Part shown: positions 52,442 to 61,073 of the stretch, piece after piece | Numbering within the stretch: the stretch's first letter is position 1 | Layout of the letters: every line of letters starts with the position of its first letter | From: G963674835 sp963674835 | GTDB taxonomy: Bacteria > Planctomycetota > Planctomycetia > Pirellulales > Thermoguttaceae | Length of the DNA: 64,000 nucleotides | Direction: 5' to 3' | Assembly (NCBI GenBank): GCA_963674835.2 | Contig: CAXXKC010000003.1 | Coordinates: 2,914,001 to 2,978,000 of the forward strand | Translations under genes and position numbers: made by a program | Notes under the pieces: model-generated | What the model was told of the DNA's origin: nothing | Seen by the model: only the letters and a program-made list of their open reading frames with translations | Database searches by the model: none

Positions 52442-55400
52442 TTACGGTTCTTCCACCCCGCCAGCGGCCGCCCGAGCCTTCGCCGAACCTGCCTTTGGCT
52501 TCACCGGCTTCGCCGCCTTCTCCCCCTTCACCGGCTTGGGCTTCACACGGGTCGGCAACCGGCTTCCTCGCTTACCCGCAACGCCCGGTTCCTCGGCTTC
52601 AGGCTCCGGCGGCATCTCCTTGGCATCCCCATTCTCGCCCGCTTGCCCTGCATCAGGCTGCTGGCCCGGCTCCATCAACTGCAAACCACCCGCGCCGGCC
52701 GGCTCCGCCGCTCGTGCCACCGGGGCACCCGAGTCGACCAGTAGGTAGCCAGCCCAAAAGAACGGGTGCGTCCCCTTGGGTGGGTCATCGCTTGGCGACG
52801 ACTTGACCCGTGGTTCCGCTTCTAGGTTCACTCGCGACGACGCCAGCAACAACACCGCCCTCTGCCACGCGTCCGACGCCTCCGTGTCTGGCAGCTCCTG
52901 GGTGAATTCCCGAACTAGGTCGAAACTCGACTGCCCGCCGGTCCGCCAGCGGCTCAGCAGAATCGTGCGCGCACCACTGGCCATCAGACCGCAGATCGAC
53001 AGAAACACCTCCGATCCCGGGGCGCCGCGGTCGAACCGCTTCAACGCGTTCTCCGACGCCGTATGAAACCCCGGGAGAACCACCAGCGAAGGGCCTTCCC
53101 AGGGCAGCGGAAACCAATCCGCCAGCGCGCTCCCCGGTTTGCCACGATCGATCGGAATCGGCGACCATCCGTACGGACCGTTCTCCGTCATGGTAATGTC
53201 GTCCAGCACCACCAGCCGTTCCATCTCCGACGCATACAACCCCGAAGGTGCCGGCAACATCGGCCCCGATACGGCCACGCTTCCGGGAACCGTCCGCGCG
53301 AACTGCTCGAAGGCCTTCTCCGCCACACTGGCGTCCTGGCGCGGGTAAAGCCGCCCCAGAACCACCGCCGTGCGCCCCGCCGGGTTCGTCCCGCGACTGT
53401 CCGCAATCGCAAGCGATGCCGTCGGCGCGTATCGCATGCGAATCCGCGAAATCAGCGGCAGCAGTCGATCCCCGACCTTCACCTCCAGCATCTCGAACGG
53501 AAGATACCACAGCACCCCATCCGGAACGATCACCAACTCGGGAAACGACTGCGAGAAATCGGCCTGCGAGCCCTCCAGGAGCCCATCCAACAAGTGGTTC
53601 GCCGCTTCCTTCCAACTCCCGTCGTTTAGCTCCTTGACCGTCAGCTCTCGATTCGCTTCGTACTGGCCAATACCGTGCAGCAGGCTCGTCACCCGCTTCG
53701 TTAGAAGGTTGCCCCCCTTCACCCGCCAGTAGCCGTACTTCTCGTTGTTCAGTAGGAAGCCGTACAAGTCGTCCGCCGCCGTGAAAAACACCAACAGCGC
53801 CGTCCCGTGAGGCAGCCCCGCCTGAATCTCCTTGGTCGTTCGCAACGGGGGGAACGCCATCTCCGCCGGTTCGCGGCACACAGCAATCTCGTGCAGGATG
53901 GCTTCCTGTTGAACGCTCACCTGCCCCAGCTGCGCCAGCAAATCGCTCTGCTTCCGAAGCGCGTCCCCGTCCGGCGCCACAAGCGGCAGCGACTCCAACG
54001 TCTTGCGAAGTTGCTTCGCCTGTTGCGACAATCGGCCGTATTCCGGATTGCCCGCCAGAAGCGCCTGTCGCTGCTCCAGTGCCACTCCGCTCAGCGCCGC
54101 CTCCGGTGCTTCCAGAATCCACTGTAAACTCTGCAGTCGCCCCCCTAACGCCAGCGAGCAAAAGAACCGGTGCCGCCGCGCCCGGTCGGCAATCTCGATC
54201 GCTTTCTCGTACTCCTTGCGTTCCAACGCGATCAGGAACCAATGTTCGAACGCTTCCGGGTGCGGCGTGTGAAGCACCGCCAGCGCTTCCATCGGGTCGC
54301 CCAACCAATCGATCGCCTGCGGGTCGCGCAACAAGACCCCGTAAAGCTCCACCGCTGTCCGTGGCGTGATCGATCCCCGCGCGCTCAGTTGCCCCTCGCT
54401 GTACTGCTTCTCGATCAACCGAATCTGAAACAGCCAGCGCGAGGCCCGCTGCATGTAGTTCAACGCCGCCGCCAGCGCCTCGCTGCCGGGCGGCACTTTG
54501 TGCTCCTGAAAGAACGCCAACGCGCGAAGGTAGTTCAGCCGCCCACCCAGGTCACCCGCACCCATCGCCCGACGTCCCATCACCGCCTGGGCCTCTCCCA
54601 GTGTATCCGCGGCCTGGCGTCCCTGGCGCAATGCCAGGTAATTCTCCGCCCCGCTCAGCAGCAGCGACGCTTGCAGATACCGCCACCCCTTGATCCTTGC
54701 CCACTGACTCGCCGGCACCAACGGCCCGTAGAACTCGCGACGATTCGACAGCAAGTGCGCAAGCGCCGCCCAACGTAGCGATTCCTCCACCATTCCGTAG
54801 TCCTGAAACTGTACTGCCGAATAGCTCGCCTCCTCGAACTGCTTGATCGCCTCCGCATAGTTGCCCTGCAACATCGCCAAGTGCCCCAGCTCGAACAGCG
54901 CCACGCTCGTCAACGGGTGGTCGTACTGTCCGGCAGCCACGACTGACCGATTCAACAGCGGCAGCGCCTCGGCCGTCTTCCCACCCGCAATTAGCGCCAA
55001 CGCCAACTCCACGTCGACCCACGCCTGCGACCAGTGGTTCGGAGGAGCCGGACGACGCGACAACGCCGCGATCAGCTCGCCTGTCATCGGATCGTGCGGA
55101 GCGATCGGGCCCAGAAGCTCCGCCCGCCGCCGAATCGCCAATGCCGTGCAACGCACGATCTCCTGAACATTGATCCCCACAAGCACCGGCGACTGAACTA
55201 CGCCGCCCTCGTAGTATGGGCGATTGTTGTCCACCTGCCCCTGACCGATCAGCATCGAATTCGGGAAAGACCCTACCTGCGCCCGCCGCGAACTTGCCCC
55301 CCAGGGGATCTGTCGAAAGTTGCTGCTCGTGTCCGGACGAATCGTCGCCGGAAACTGAACCCTCAGCATCCAGTCCGGAAACATCAGGTACAGACGCAAG

Positions 55401-55741
55401 GCCAATGTGTACTGCTCATAGGCAAAACCGGTTTGCCCCAAATGGTAGTAGCATTCGCCCATCATCGTGTGGTAGCAAATCGAGTCGATCCATCGCGACT
55501 GGACCGTCCTGATCGCGCCCCGCCACTGATCCTCGTAAGTCTTCAGCGCGTCGTCGAATTGGCCGTCATAGAACGACGAAAACGCGGCCTGGTACCGAAT
55601 ACCCGGGATGGGCTGCCGCCCAACCTCCGCGGCGCAGGCGCTGCCGCCCCATACCCACATCGCACCGCCAACTAGCAAGCCAACCGCGTGGACCGCCAGC
55701 CAGAGTTGGGCACGATGCACAGGCACCCGTGGCGAGATCAT
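52442..55741 (-). CDS. Secreted TPR-CHAT domain protein (caspase-like peptidase fold)
   Basis: A 1099-residue protein from ATG 55741 (AGGAG upstream). The N-terminus is a signal-peptide-like hydrophobic stretch (AQLWLAVHAVGLLVGGAMW, then SACA). Residues about 50-640 are helical repeats of TPR type (DGQFDDALKTYEDQWRGAI, LFELGHLAMLQGNYAEAIKQF). Residues about 650-1000 are a CHAT domain: VIVPDGVLWYLPFEML, LVVLPGFHTASENAL with the candidate catalytic His893, and FLSICGLMASGARTILLSRW with candidate Cys917. The C-terminal 100 residues are a Pro/Lys/Ala-rich tail. CHAT proteins are caspase-like proteases, mostly cytoplasmic defence or signalling effectors; a secreted form with its own repeats is less usual. 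Substrate unknown. Confidence 0.88.
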   Translation of the reverse strand: MISPRVPVHRAQLWLAVHAVGLLVGGAMWVWGGSACAAEVGRQPIPGIRYQAAFSSFYDGQFDDALKTYEDQWRGAIRTVQSRWIDSICYHTMMGECYYHLGQTGFAYEQYTLALRLYLMFPDWMLRVQFPATIRPDTSSNFRQIPWGASSRRAQVGSFPNSMLIGQGQVDNNRPYYEGGVVQSPVLVGINVQEIVRCTALAIRRRAELLGPIAPHDPMTGELIAALSRRPAPPNHWSQAWVDVELALALIAGGKTAEALPLLNRSVVAAGQYDHPLTSVALFELGHLAMLQGNYAEAIKQFEEASYSAVQFQDYGMVEESLRWAALAHLLSNRREFYGPLVPASQWARIKGWRYLQASLLLSGAENYLALRQGRQAADTLGEAQAVMGRRAMGAGDLGGRLNYLRALAFFQEHKVPPGSEALAAALNYMQRASRWLFQIRLIEKQYSEGQLSARGSITPRTAVELYGVLLRDPQAIDWLGDPMEALAVLHTPHPEAFEHWFLIALERKEYEKAIEIADRARRHRFFCSLALGGRLQSLQWILEAPEAALSGVALEQRQALLAGNPEYGRLSQQAKQLRKTLESLPLVAPDGDALRKQSDLLAQLGQVSVQQEAILHEIAVCREPAEMAFPPLRTTKEIQAGLPHGTALLVFFTAADDLYGFLLNNEKYGYWRVKGGNLLTKRVTSLLHGIGQYEANRELTVKELNDGSWKEAANHLLDGLLEGSQADFSQSFPELVIVPDGVLWYLPFEMLEVKVGDRLLPLISRIRMRYAPTASLAIADSRGTNPAGRTAVVLGRLYPRQDASVAEKAFEQFARTVPGSVAVSGPMLPAPSGLYASEMERLVVLDDITMTENGPYGWSPIPIDRGKPGSALADWFPLPWEGPSLVVLPGFHTASENALKRFDRGAPGSEVFLSICGLMASGARTILLSRWRTGGQSSFDLVREFTQELPDTEASDAWQRAVLLLASSRVNLEAEPRVKSSPSDDPPKGTHPFFWAGYLLVDSGAPVARAAEPAGAGGLQLMEPGQQPDAGQAGENGDAKEMPPEPEAEEPGVAGKRGSRLPTRVKPKPVKGEKAAKPVKPKAGSAKARAAAGGVEEP

Positions 55742-56281
55742 CTCCTACTCCTGTCACTGCTGAGCATGGCGACGATACTCCGCGGCCTCCAACGTCCTTC
55801 AATCCGTTCAGGACGATAGCCTCGGACGCGTACCGAAACAAAAGCGTCTAATGGGTCCCGTAGGGGTCACTGCAACTCGCGCCGCCTGACTGCTTCTCCT
55901 GAAAGAGCCTCGCCGGAAAAGCCGGTCACGGCGGCAACGCGCGGCGCCGTCAATCCGGCCCCATAAAGTTCACGATAGTCGGATATTGCGCCCCGGCAAG
56001 GGTCCATTCCACGACCGCCCGGACCCCACAACCAGACCGCACGCACCTAACCATCCAGATAATGGGGAATATAAGCACTCTAGACCGCAATCACCCCCCG
56101 CAAACACCCCAAACCCTCTACAACCCTCCCCCGTTCCCAAGCAAGCCTCAAGTTGTTCACTCCTTGCTGACGATAACGGTCGTAACGATTGTGTCGGCCA
56201 GGGCGTCGCTCACCCTACCGACTCTGCTTGCAGGCAGATCTCGGCGGGCGACGCAGATAATACCAGCGACGGAGGTCGCCG
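55742..56281. other. Intergenic region between CHAT and lipoprotein genes
   Basis: No supported protein frame. A GC-rich segment at about 55910-55945 (CGCCGGAAAAGCCGG and GGCGGC) can fold locally, but it does not fit a riboswitch I know. It contains the divergent promoters of the CHAT gene and the small lipoprotein gene. Confidence 0.4.
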
Positions 56282-56518
56282 ATGAACCGAAAGAAAACGC
56301 ACCGTTGGCCCCTACTTCTCTCATTGGCCGTTGCAGCGACGCTGCCCGCCATAGGGCTCACCGGATGCCAGGTCTATGTCGGCGGCCAAACGCTCCCAAG
56401 CCCCTACTACATGGAAGACGACATCCAGTACTTCCCGCCAGGACCGGAATTCAAACTCGCGCGAGAAGCCGCGGCCCTCAAAGCTGCCCGCGAAGAAGCC
56501 GCCCTCGAGCAGCGCTAG
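56282..56518 (+). CDS. Small conserved lipoprotein
   Basis: A 78-residue protein from ATG 56282, with GGAGG six bases upstream. A signal peptide with lipobox (IGLTGC, Cys29) is followed by QVYVGGQTLPSPYYMEDDIQ, YFPPGPEFKLAREAAALKAA and a basic helical end. I recall very similar short lipoproteins in planctomycete genomes, with no assigned role; the Tyr-rich PSPYY and the PPGPEFKL segments look like the conserved part. Its stop codon is the first triplet of the dispersed repeat at 56516-56610. Confidence 0.85.
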   Translation: MNRKKTHRWPLLLSLAVAATLPAIGLTGCQVYVGGQTLPSPYYMEDDIQYFPPGPEFKLAREAAALKAAREEAALEQR

Positions 56519-56610
56519 AGCGCATTCGGCATAGGTGTAGCGTGTGTTTCGCTTTCGAAACCGCAGAAACACGCCACCACGCACCCTACAGTTGAGTGCG
56601 ACACACACTA
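56516..56610. repeat. Dispersed 95-bp repeat with hairpin, copy A
   Basis: Starts TAGAGCGCA and ends GACACACACTA. It is colinear with 58442-58536 over all 95 bases with about 78 matches by eye and no gaps. The centre (CGCTTTCGAAACCGCAGAAA) is identical. GCGTGT-GTTTC near 56540 can pair with GAAACACGC near 56570, so it can form a hairpin. Candidate REP/MITE-like element or small RNA. Confidence 0.75.
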
Positions 56611-56876
56611 ACCCCGCAAACGATAACCTACGCCAATCGAGTCATCTATCAGTTTTGCCGAACGCTCCTGATGCCGTGCAGGTTCGCACAGCGCTCCAGG
56701 AAGGGAAACCGCCAGCGGAGCACCTGTTGCCTTGAGCGTTCAAGGGGGACGGCGCTCCAAGCTGCCGATGTCCGAGTCATACGCCTGTTGCCCTCGGACA
56801 TCGGCTCTTGGAGGATTCCCTTATCGCCGGCCAGCCCTACGCCTTGAAGTCCGGGCTGACCCAAGGAGTCCGCCCT

Positions 56877-57221
56877 GTGCCCGGTTTCGAACTCTCCCAG
56901 GTGGCCCAGCATTGGGTTAATGTCGTCCTTCTCTGGGTCGGCTTCGGAACCCTCGCTGGCCTCCTCGCGCAGGTGCTCGTCCCCGGACGCGAACCCGCCG
57001 GAGCCGTCGGCACGGTCGTCATCGGCATCCTCGGAAGCACCATCGGGCCCTTGCTCCTCTCCCATCTCGTCGGCAAGTCCCGCTTCAACCCCATTAGCCC
57101 GCTGGGCTTCCTCTTCGCCATCGGCGCCGCCTTCGCACTACTGGTCGGCTATCGCCTGCTCCTGGCCACCTTCCGGCCTCTGCAGCCCGACGATCCCGAC
57201 GAAGAAGACGACGAACCCTAG
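56877..57221 (+). CDS. GlsB/YeaQ/YmgE-family membrane protein
   Basis: A 114-residue protein. GTG 56877 is chosen because AAGGAG is eight bases before it; an upstream TTG at 56808 lacks a site. It has three hydrophobic segments with the family core LWVGFGTLAGLLAQVLVPGREPAGAVGTVVIGILGS, matching the transglycosylase-associated/GlsB stress-response family, including the glycine-zipper-like GTLAGLLAQ and the GILGS turn. The acidic C-terminal tail (DDPDEEDDEP) is an extra. Such proteins are small membrane proteins induced by stress; the molecular role is unclear. It reads toward the palindrome at 57250. Confidence 0.85.
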   Translation: MPGFELSQVAQHWVNVVLLWVGFGTLAGLLAQVLVPGREPAGAVGTVVIGILGSTIGPLLLSHLVGKSRFNPISPLGFLFAIGAAFALLVGYRLLLATFRPLQPDDPDEEDDEP

Positions 57222-57249
57222 CGCCGCCTCAAACCCAGCCCCAAGACAA

Positions 57250-57277
57250 CTCCCCTCGCCCGCTCACGGGAGAGCGG
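57250..57277. terminator. Imperfect GGGAGAG palindrome after GlsB-like gene
   Basis: CTCGCCC, loop GCTCAC, GGGAGAG, with one mismatch in the stem, followed by GGTGAGGGCGGG. It sits between convergent genes, 30 bases after the stop at 57221. Confidence 0.5.
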
Positions 57278-57373
57278 CCAGAGGTGAGGGCGGGTCACAT
57301 TCTGTCAGGGCCTCTCGCGTCGATAGCACGTCGAGTTGGCCCATCTGCCCGTCCAGTTCGCGGAAACACGGCC

Positions 57374-58399
57374 CTACTCGCTCACCGCTCCCGTGTGCGA
57401 TCGCGCATACTCGCACATCGCCTCCATGTTCTCCCGTGGTGTCTGCCGCGGAACCTCGCAGCCCGCGCTGACGATATACCGCGTGCCGCCCTGACGATGG
57501 CATTCCGCCAACGCATCGCGAACCGCTTCCGGCGTGCCGTTGCACACAACGGCGACCGGATGGATGTTGCCCAGAAGCACCTGATCCGGCCCCATGGCCT
57601 CGCGTGCCTTCTCCACTGGAACCATGTAATCCAAGTCCACGATGTCGCACCCGAGCTTACCCACGCTCGACAGGATGCGGTTGATGTTGCCGCAGATGTG
57701 CAGCCGCACGCGCGATCCCATCGCGTGAATCGCATCGACGAGTCTCTTCTCGTACGGCCACACGAACTCGTCGTAGAATCGCGGACCGATCAGCGATGCC
57801 GCCGCATCCCCGACGCCGATCAGGTCTGCGCCCGCCTCGATCTGCGCCTTCGCAAAACGCACCTCCATGTCGACGATGAACTCGAACAGTTCCTGCACGA
57901 ACGCGGGATCGTCGAAGAAGTCCAGCATCAGCCGATTGATGCCTCGCAAGTCGGCCGCTTCGGCGCACGGACCCTCGATCCAGCCCTCGACAAGCAGGTC
58001 CCCTCCCGCTTTCTCGCGCAGCAGCCTGGCCGCTTGCACCCGATCGTGCATGCGCCCGCCGCCCAGTGGGTCCGGAACCTTCAATCGGCCCAGCACCGAC
58101 TTATCCGCCAGCAGCGCCGCCATTTCGTCGATCGCCGGCGGCTGATCGTCGTAATAGTGGACCGTCGCCCCGCAATCGGCCGCCTCCCGCGCCGGATCCG
58201 AGATAACCGACACGAAATCCAGCCCGAACCGCTCCGCCGTCGCCATCTGCCCGTCGACTAACACCCGGTGATCCTGGGCATAGCGACCATACGGCACGCC
58301 GATCTGATCCGCCGCAAACATCATCGTGATCGGCATCAGGGCCAACCGATCGACAGGCTGCCCCTCGAGCGTCGCCACAATCCGCTGGTAACCATTCAT
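57374..58399 (-). CDS. URO-D superfamily methyltransferase-like protein
   Basis: A 341-residue cytoplasmic protein from ATG 58399 (GGGAG eight bases upstream). It belongs to the uroporphyrinogen decarboxylase superfamily but lacks the decarboxylase N-terminal signature; instead it has the zinc-ligand pattern of corrinoid-dependent methyltransferases such as MtaA/CmuA: LHICGN (His234, Cys236) and SAGCEVP (Cys314), with NIHP between them and an N-terminal RLALMPITMMFAADQIG. Such proteins move methyl groups between a corrinoid protein and coenzyme M, homocysteine or tetrahydrofolate. No corrinoid protein is encoded next to it, so the partner must lie elsewhere. The substrate is not readable. Confidence 0.85.
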   Translation of the reverse strand: MNGYQRIVATLEGQPVDRLALMPITMMFAADQIGVPYGRYAQDHRVLVDGQMATAERFGLDFVSVISDPAREAADCGATVHYYDDQPPAIDEMAALLADKSVLGRLKVPDPLGGGRMHDRVQAARLLREKAGGDLLVEGWIEGPCAEAADLRGINRLMLDFFDDPAFVQELFEFIVDMEVRFAKAQIEAGADLIGVGDAAASLIGPRFYDEFVWPYEKRLVDAIHAMGSRVRLHICGNINRILSSVGKLGCDIVDLDYMVPVEKAREAMGPDQVLLGNIHPVAVVCNGTPEAVRDALAECHRQGGTRYIVSAGCEVPRQTPRENMEAMCEYARSHTGAVSE

Positions 58400-58441
58400 C
58401 GCGCAAACTCCCTCTGGTGACCCGTGCATTGGCCGCCATTA

Positions 58442-58536
58442 TAGAGCGCAATTGGCGAATGTGTAGCGTGTATTCCGCTTTCGAAACCGCAGAAACACGC
58501 CGCTACCAGCGCTACAGTCAAGGGCGACACGCACTA
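58442..58536. repeat. Dispersed 95-bp repeat with hairpin, copy B
   Basis: Starts TAGAGCGCA and ends GACACGCACTA; same length and orientation as copy A at 56516-56610, with the identical central CGCTTTCGAAACCGCAGAAA. It lies between the URO-D-like start and the peroxiredoxin stop. Confidence 0.75.
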
Positions 58537-58564
58537 GCGACGCCGCGTCACGAAAGGGAGCCCG

Positions 58565-59302
58565 CTACTTCGACTTTGCCCACATTGGCGGCAATGTCAG
58601 CGATTCCTTGGGCAACTTCTTCAGGCACAGGAACCAATCCAGACACCGCGTGTCGTCGGCCGCCTGGGTCATGCGCTCCTGGGCCGTGCCGCACGAGCCG
58701 GGTGGTGGAACGATCACTTCATCGCCCGGTTGCCAGTCCGCAGGCGTTGCCACACCATGCGCGTCGGTTGTCTGCAAAGCCACCAACAGCCGGAGGATCT
58801 CCCGGAAGTTCCGCCCCGTCGATAGCGGATAGTACAGAATCGCCCGCACCTTGGCGTCCGGATCGATGACAAATACCGCACGCACTGCATGCGAATCGTC
58901 GGCCGATGGCTGCAACATCCCGTACTGCTTCGCAACCTCCATCTTCAAATCGGCGATCACGGGGAACGTCACCTCGATGTTCTCCATCCCCTTGAACTTG
59001 ATCTTCTCCTTGATCGTCCGCAGCCACGCGATATGGCTGTAGTTGCTGTCGATCGACAGGCCGATCAGCTTGCAGTTCAACGCCTCAAACTGCGGCAACA
59101 ACGCCGCAAAGGTCATGAACTCCGTGGTGCAAACCGGCGTGAAGTCGGCCGGATGGCTGAACAAAACCACCCATTTACCCTTGTACCCCTCGGGAAACTG
59201 AATCGTCCCCTGCGTGGTCACCGCGGTGAACGCAGGCGCCGCTTCGCCGATCAGAGGAATTCGAGCCGCCGGGTTCGGATTGTCACATTGTTCACAAGAC
59301 AT
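58565..59302 (-). CDS. Peroxiredoxin, archaeal-like Prx6 class
   Basis: A 245-residue cytoplasmic enzyme started at ATG 59302, with AAGGAGA upstream; the longer frame has no site. It reduces peroxides through the peroxidatic Cys58 in HPADFTPVCTTEF. The Prx6-type features VVLFSHPADFTP, IGLSIDSNYSHIAW and a long C-terminal domain are present. A C-terminal pair (Cys220 and Cys226 in CLDWFLC) resembles the resolving cysteines of archaeal 2-Cys Prx6 enzymes. An extra N-terminal SCEQC (Cys3, Cys6) is unusual. Its gene is downstream of the metal-cluster operon on the same strand, which suggests protection of oxygen-sensitive proteins; that link is inferred. Confidence 0.93.
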   Translation of the reverse strand: MSCEQCDNPNPAARIPLIGEAAPAFTAVTTQGTIQFPEGYKGKWVVLFSHPADFTPVCTTEFMTFAALLPQFEALNCKLIGLSIDSNYSHIAWLRTIKEKIKFKGMENIEVTFPVIADLKMEVAKQYGMLQPSADDSHAVRAVFVIDPDAKVRAILYYPLSTGRNFREILRLLVALQTTDAHGVATPADWQPGDEVIVPPPGSCGTAQERMTQAADDTRCLDWFLCLKKLPKESLTLPPMWAKSK

Positions 59303-59424
59303 ACACGGTTCTCCTTGTCTCGGCATCCACTGTGTGCCGCCAATGGTGTTCAAAACTCAAACAACTACCGGGAACAATACGGCCAACAGTGACGGCGCCC
59401 CCCCTGTGCCGAGCAACATTCATG

Positions 59425-59763
59425 TCAGTGATCGCACGCATTCTGTCCGCTCTGGAGATTGCCACTCAGATAGGCCGTCACCAATTCCTCCGGCGCACCC
59501 GCCGGCGCTCCCACGAGCACTTGAATTCCGCTCTGAGCGAACAACTGCTGGGCTCGCTGACCCATCCCGCCGGCAATGATTACGTTGGCCCCTTGCTCGT
59601 GCAGCCAGCGCGGCAGCAGTCCCGGTTCGTGCGGCGGCGGAGTCAGAAGCGTCGTCTCGCGAATGCTCCGATTCGCCTCGTCCACGTCGACCAGGGCAAA
59701 TTGCTCGCAGTGCCCAAAGTGCATACAAAGGCGGCCTGCGGCAACGGGAATGGCGACTCGCAT
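59425..59763 (-). CDS. NifX/NifB-C-like (dinitrogenase FeMo-cofactor family) ORP-like protein
   Basis: A 112-residue protein from ATG 59763 with GGAGG eight bases upstream. It has the whole NifX/ORP fold: MRVAIPVAAGRLCMHFGHCEQFALVDVD, then LLPRWLHEQGANVIIAGGMGQRA, a FAQSGIQVLVGAP segment and LVTAYLSGNL near the end, closing with CDH. In Desulfovibrio the orange protein (ORP) of this family binds a molybdenum-copper-sulfide cluster. The Cys and His at positions 13-19 (CMHFGHC) and the C-terminal CDH are possible metal ligands. It is the last gene of the operon, 29 bases after the Mrp-type gene. No nitrogenase genes are present. Confidence 0.85.
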   Translation of the reverse strand: MRVAIPVAAGRLCMHFGHCEQFALVDVDEANRSIRETTLLTPPPHEPGLLPRWLHEQGANVIIAGGMGQRAQQLFAQSGIQVLVGAPAGAPEELVTAYLSGNLQSGQNACDH

Positions 59764-59792
59764 CAGTGATTCCTCCAATAGGTTCAGGTCGA

Positions 59793-61073
59793 TTACGATT
59801 GGTCTGGCAAAGTAACGTCCGCAATCTTCTGCACGATGGCCGCAAATGCGCCCGCGGCCGGGCTGTCCGAAAATCGCTGCGTATAGGGAATACCACAATC
59901 CCCGCACTCCACAATCCCCGGATCGATCGGCACCGCCCCCAGGAACGGCACCCCCATCTCCCGAGCCAGTGACTCGCCGCCACCGCTCTTGAACAACTCG
60001 ATCCGACCTCCACAATGGGGGCACGCCAGTCCGCTCATGTTCTCCACGATGCCCACGACCGGTACGCCGACTCTCTCGCAAAACGAAACCGACCGTCGCA
60101 CGTCGGCGATCGCCAAGTCCTGCGGCGTGGTAACCAGCACCGCGCCCGCCGGCTGACCGACCAACTGCGCCACTGATAGCGGCTCGTCACCCGTCCCCGG
60201 CGGCGAGTCGATCACCAGGTAGTCCAGCGTTCCCCACTGGACGTCTTTCAAGAACTGCTGAATGACACCGTACTTCATCGGTCCCCGCCAGATCACCGCG
60301 TCGGAGGCGCTCGATAGAAGGAACCCGATCGACATCACCTTCAAGTTCGCGCCGATCTCCAACGGCACCATCTCGTCTCCGTCGACGACGACCTGCTCGC
60401 CTTCCAGCCCCATCAGCTTCGGAATGCTCGGACCGTGAATGTCCACGTCCAGCAGCCCGACGTTCTTTCCCGCCAAGGCAAGCGACGCGGCCAGGTTCGC
60501 CGCCACGGTGCTCTTGCCGACACCTCCTTTCCCCGACATCACTAACAGCTTATAGCCGATCTGGCACATCTTTCGGGCTAGCGCCTGCCGCTCGCGGAAC
60601 TGCTCCTCCGACTCGTCCTGCCGACGTTGCTTGGACGAGCAATCCGCCGAGGAACAGTGCCCGCAATCCGATGGCTTCGACGCCGCACGCCCCAGATAAT
60701 CCCGGATTGCCGCCTTCAGCGTGTTGGCGGCCAACAGGGCGCAGTGTTCCGATTCCTTCGGCAAACCACCCAGCCCCTCCAGGACGCCCGACTGTTCGAT
60801 ATGCGCCGCCTCGCCGACCGGCTTGTCGATAGCCAACTCGGTCGCCATACTCCCGGCCGCCCGCGAAGGGCCACAGCCGGTGGTCGTGAATCCGGCACGG
60901 ACGATCCGTTGGTCCGTCACCTGAATCCAAAACTCCATCGTGTCGCCGCAAGGACCCGTAATACGCGCGTGCCCGTTGTGGTCCTCCAAAGGACCGTAGT
61001 TCTGCGGATTCTGCGCCCGCTCGGCAGCCTGTGGAGAAACTTGCCCTACCAAATTGATCTCAGGTTCATTCAT
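59793..61073 (-). CDS. IscU-like/Mrp (NBP35/ApbC) fusion, iron-sulfur carrier ATPase
   Basis: A 426-residue fusion from ATG 61073. Residues 1-130 resemble the NifU N-terminal/IscU scaffold: GPCGDTMEFW (Cys42), TTTGCGPSRAAGS (Cys67) and ESEHCALLAANTLKAAI (Cys111), the three scaffold cysteines. A linker holds CGHCSSADC. Residues about 170-420 are an Mrp-type P-loop ATPase: GKGGVGKST (181-189), LDVDIHGPSIPKLMG, VIDSPPGTGDEPLS, and the CPHC cluster-binding pair (351, 354). Such ATPases bind and deliver [4Fe-4S] clusters. Here scaffold and carrier are one polypeptide. Its start overlaps the stop of the previous gene by eight bases, so the two are tightly coupled; no ribosome binding site is seen. 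In ORP loci a Mrp-type ATPase is a standard member. Confidence 0.92.
   Translation of the reverse strand: MNEPEINLVGQVSPQAAERAQNPQNYGPLEDHNGHARITGPCGDTMEFWIQVTDQRIVRAGFTTTGCGPSRAAGSMATELAIDKPVGEAAHIEQSGVLEGLGGLPKESEHCALLAANTLKAAIRDYLGRAASKPSDCGHCSSADCSSKQRRQDESEEQFRERQALARKMCQIGYKLLVMSGKGGVGKSTVAANLAASLALAGKNVGLLDVDIHGPSIPKLMGLEGEQVVVDGDEMVPLEIGANLKVMSIGFLLSSASDAVIWRGPMKYGVIQQFLKDVQWGTLDYLVIDSPPGTGDEPLSVAQLVGQPAGAVLVTTPQDLAIADVRRSVSFCERVGVPVVGIVENMSGLACPHCGGRIELFKSGGGESLAREMGVPFLGAVPIDPGIVECGDCGIPYTQRFSDSPAAGAFAAIVQKIADVTLPDQS

Noticed and set aside
55900..55960. Riboswitch-like GC-rich fold upstream of the lipoprotein gene
   Set aside because: No consensus of a known riboswitch class (cobalamin, c-di-GMP, SAM) could be matched.
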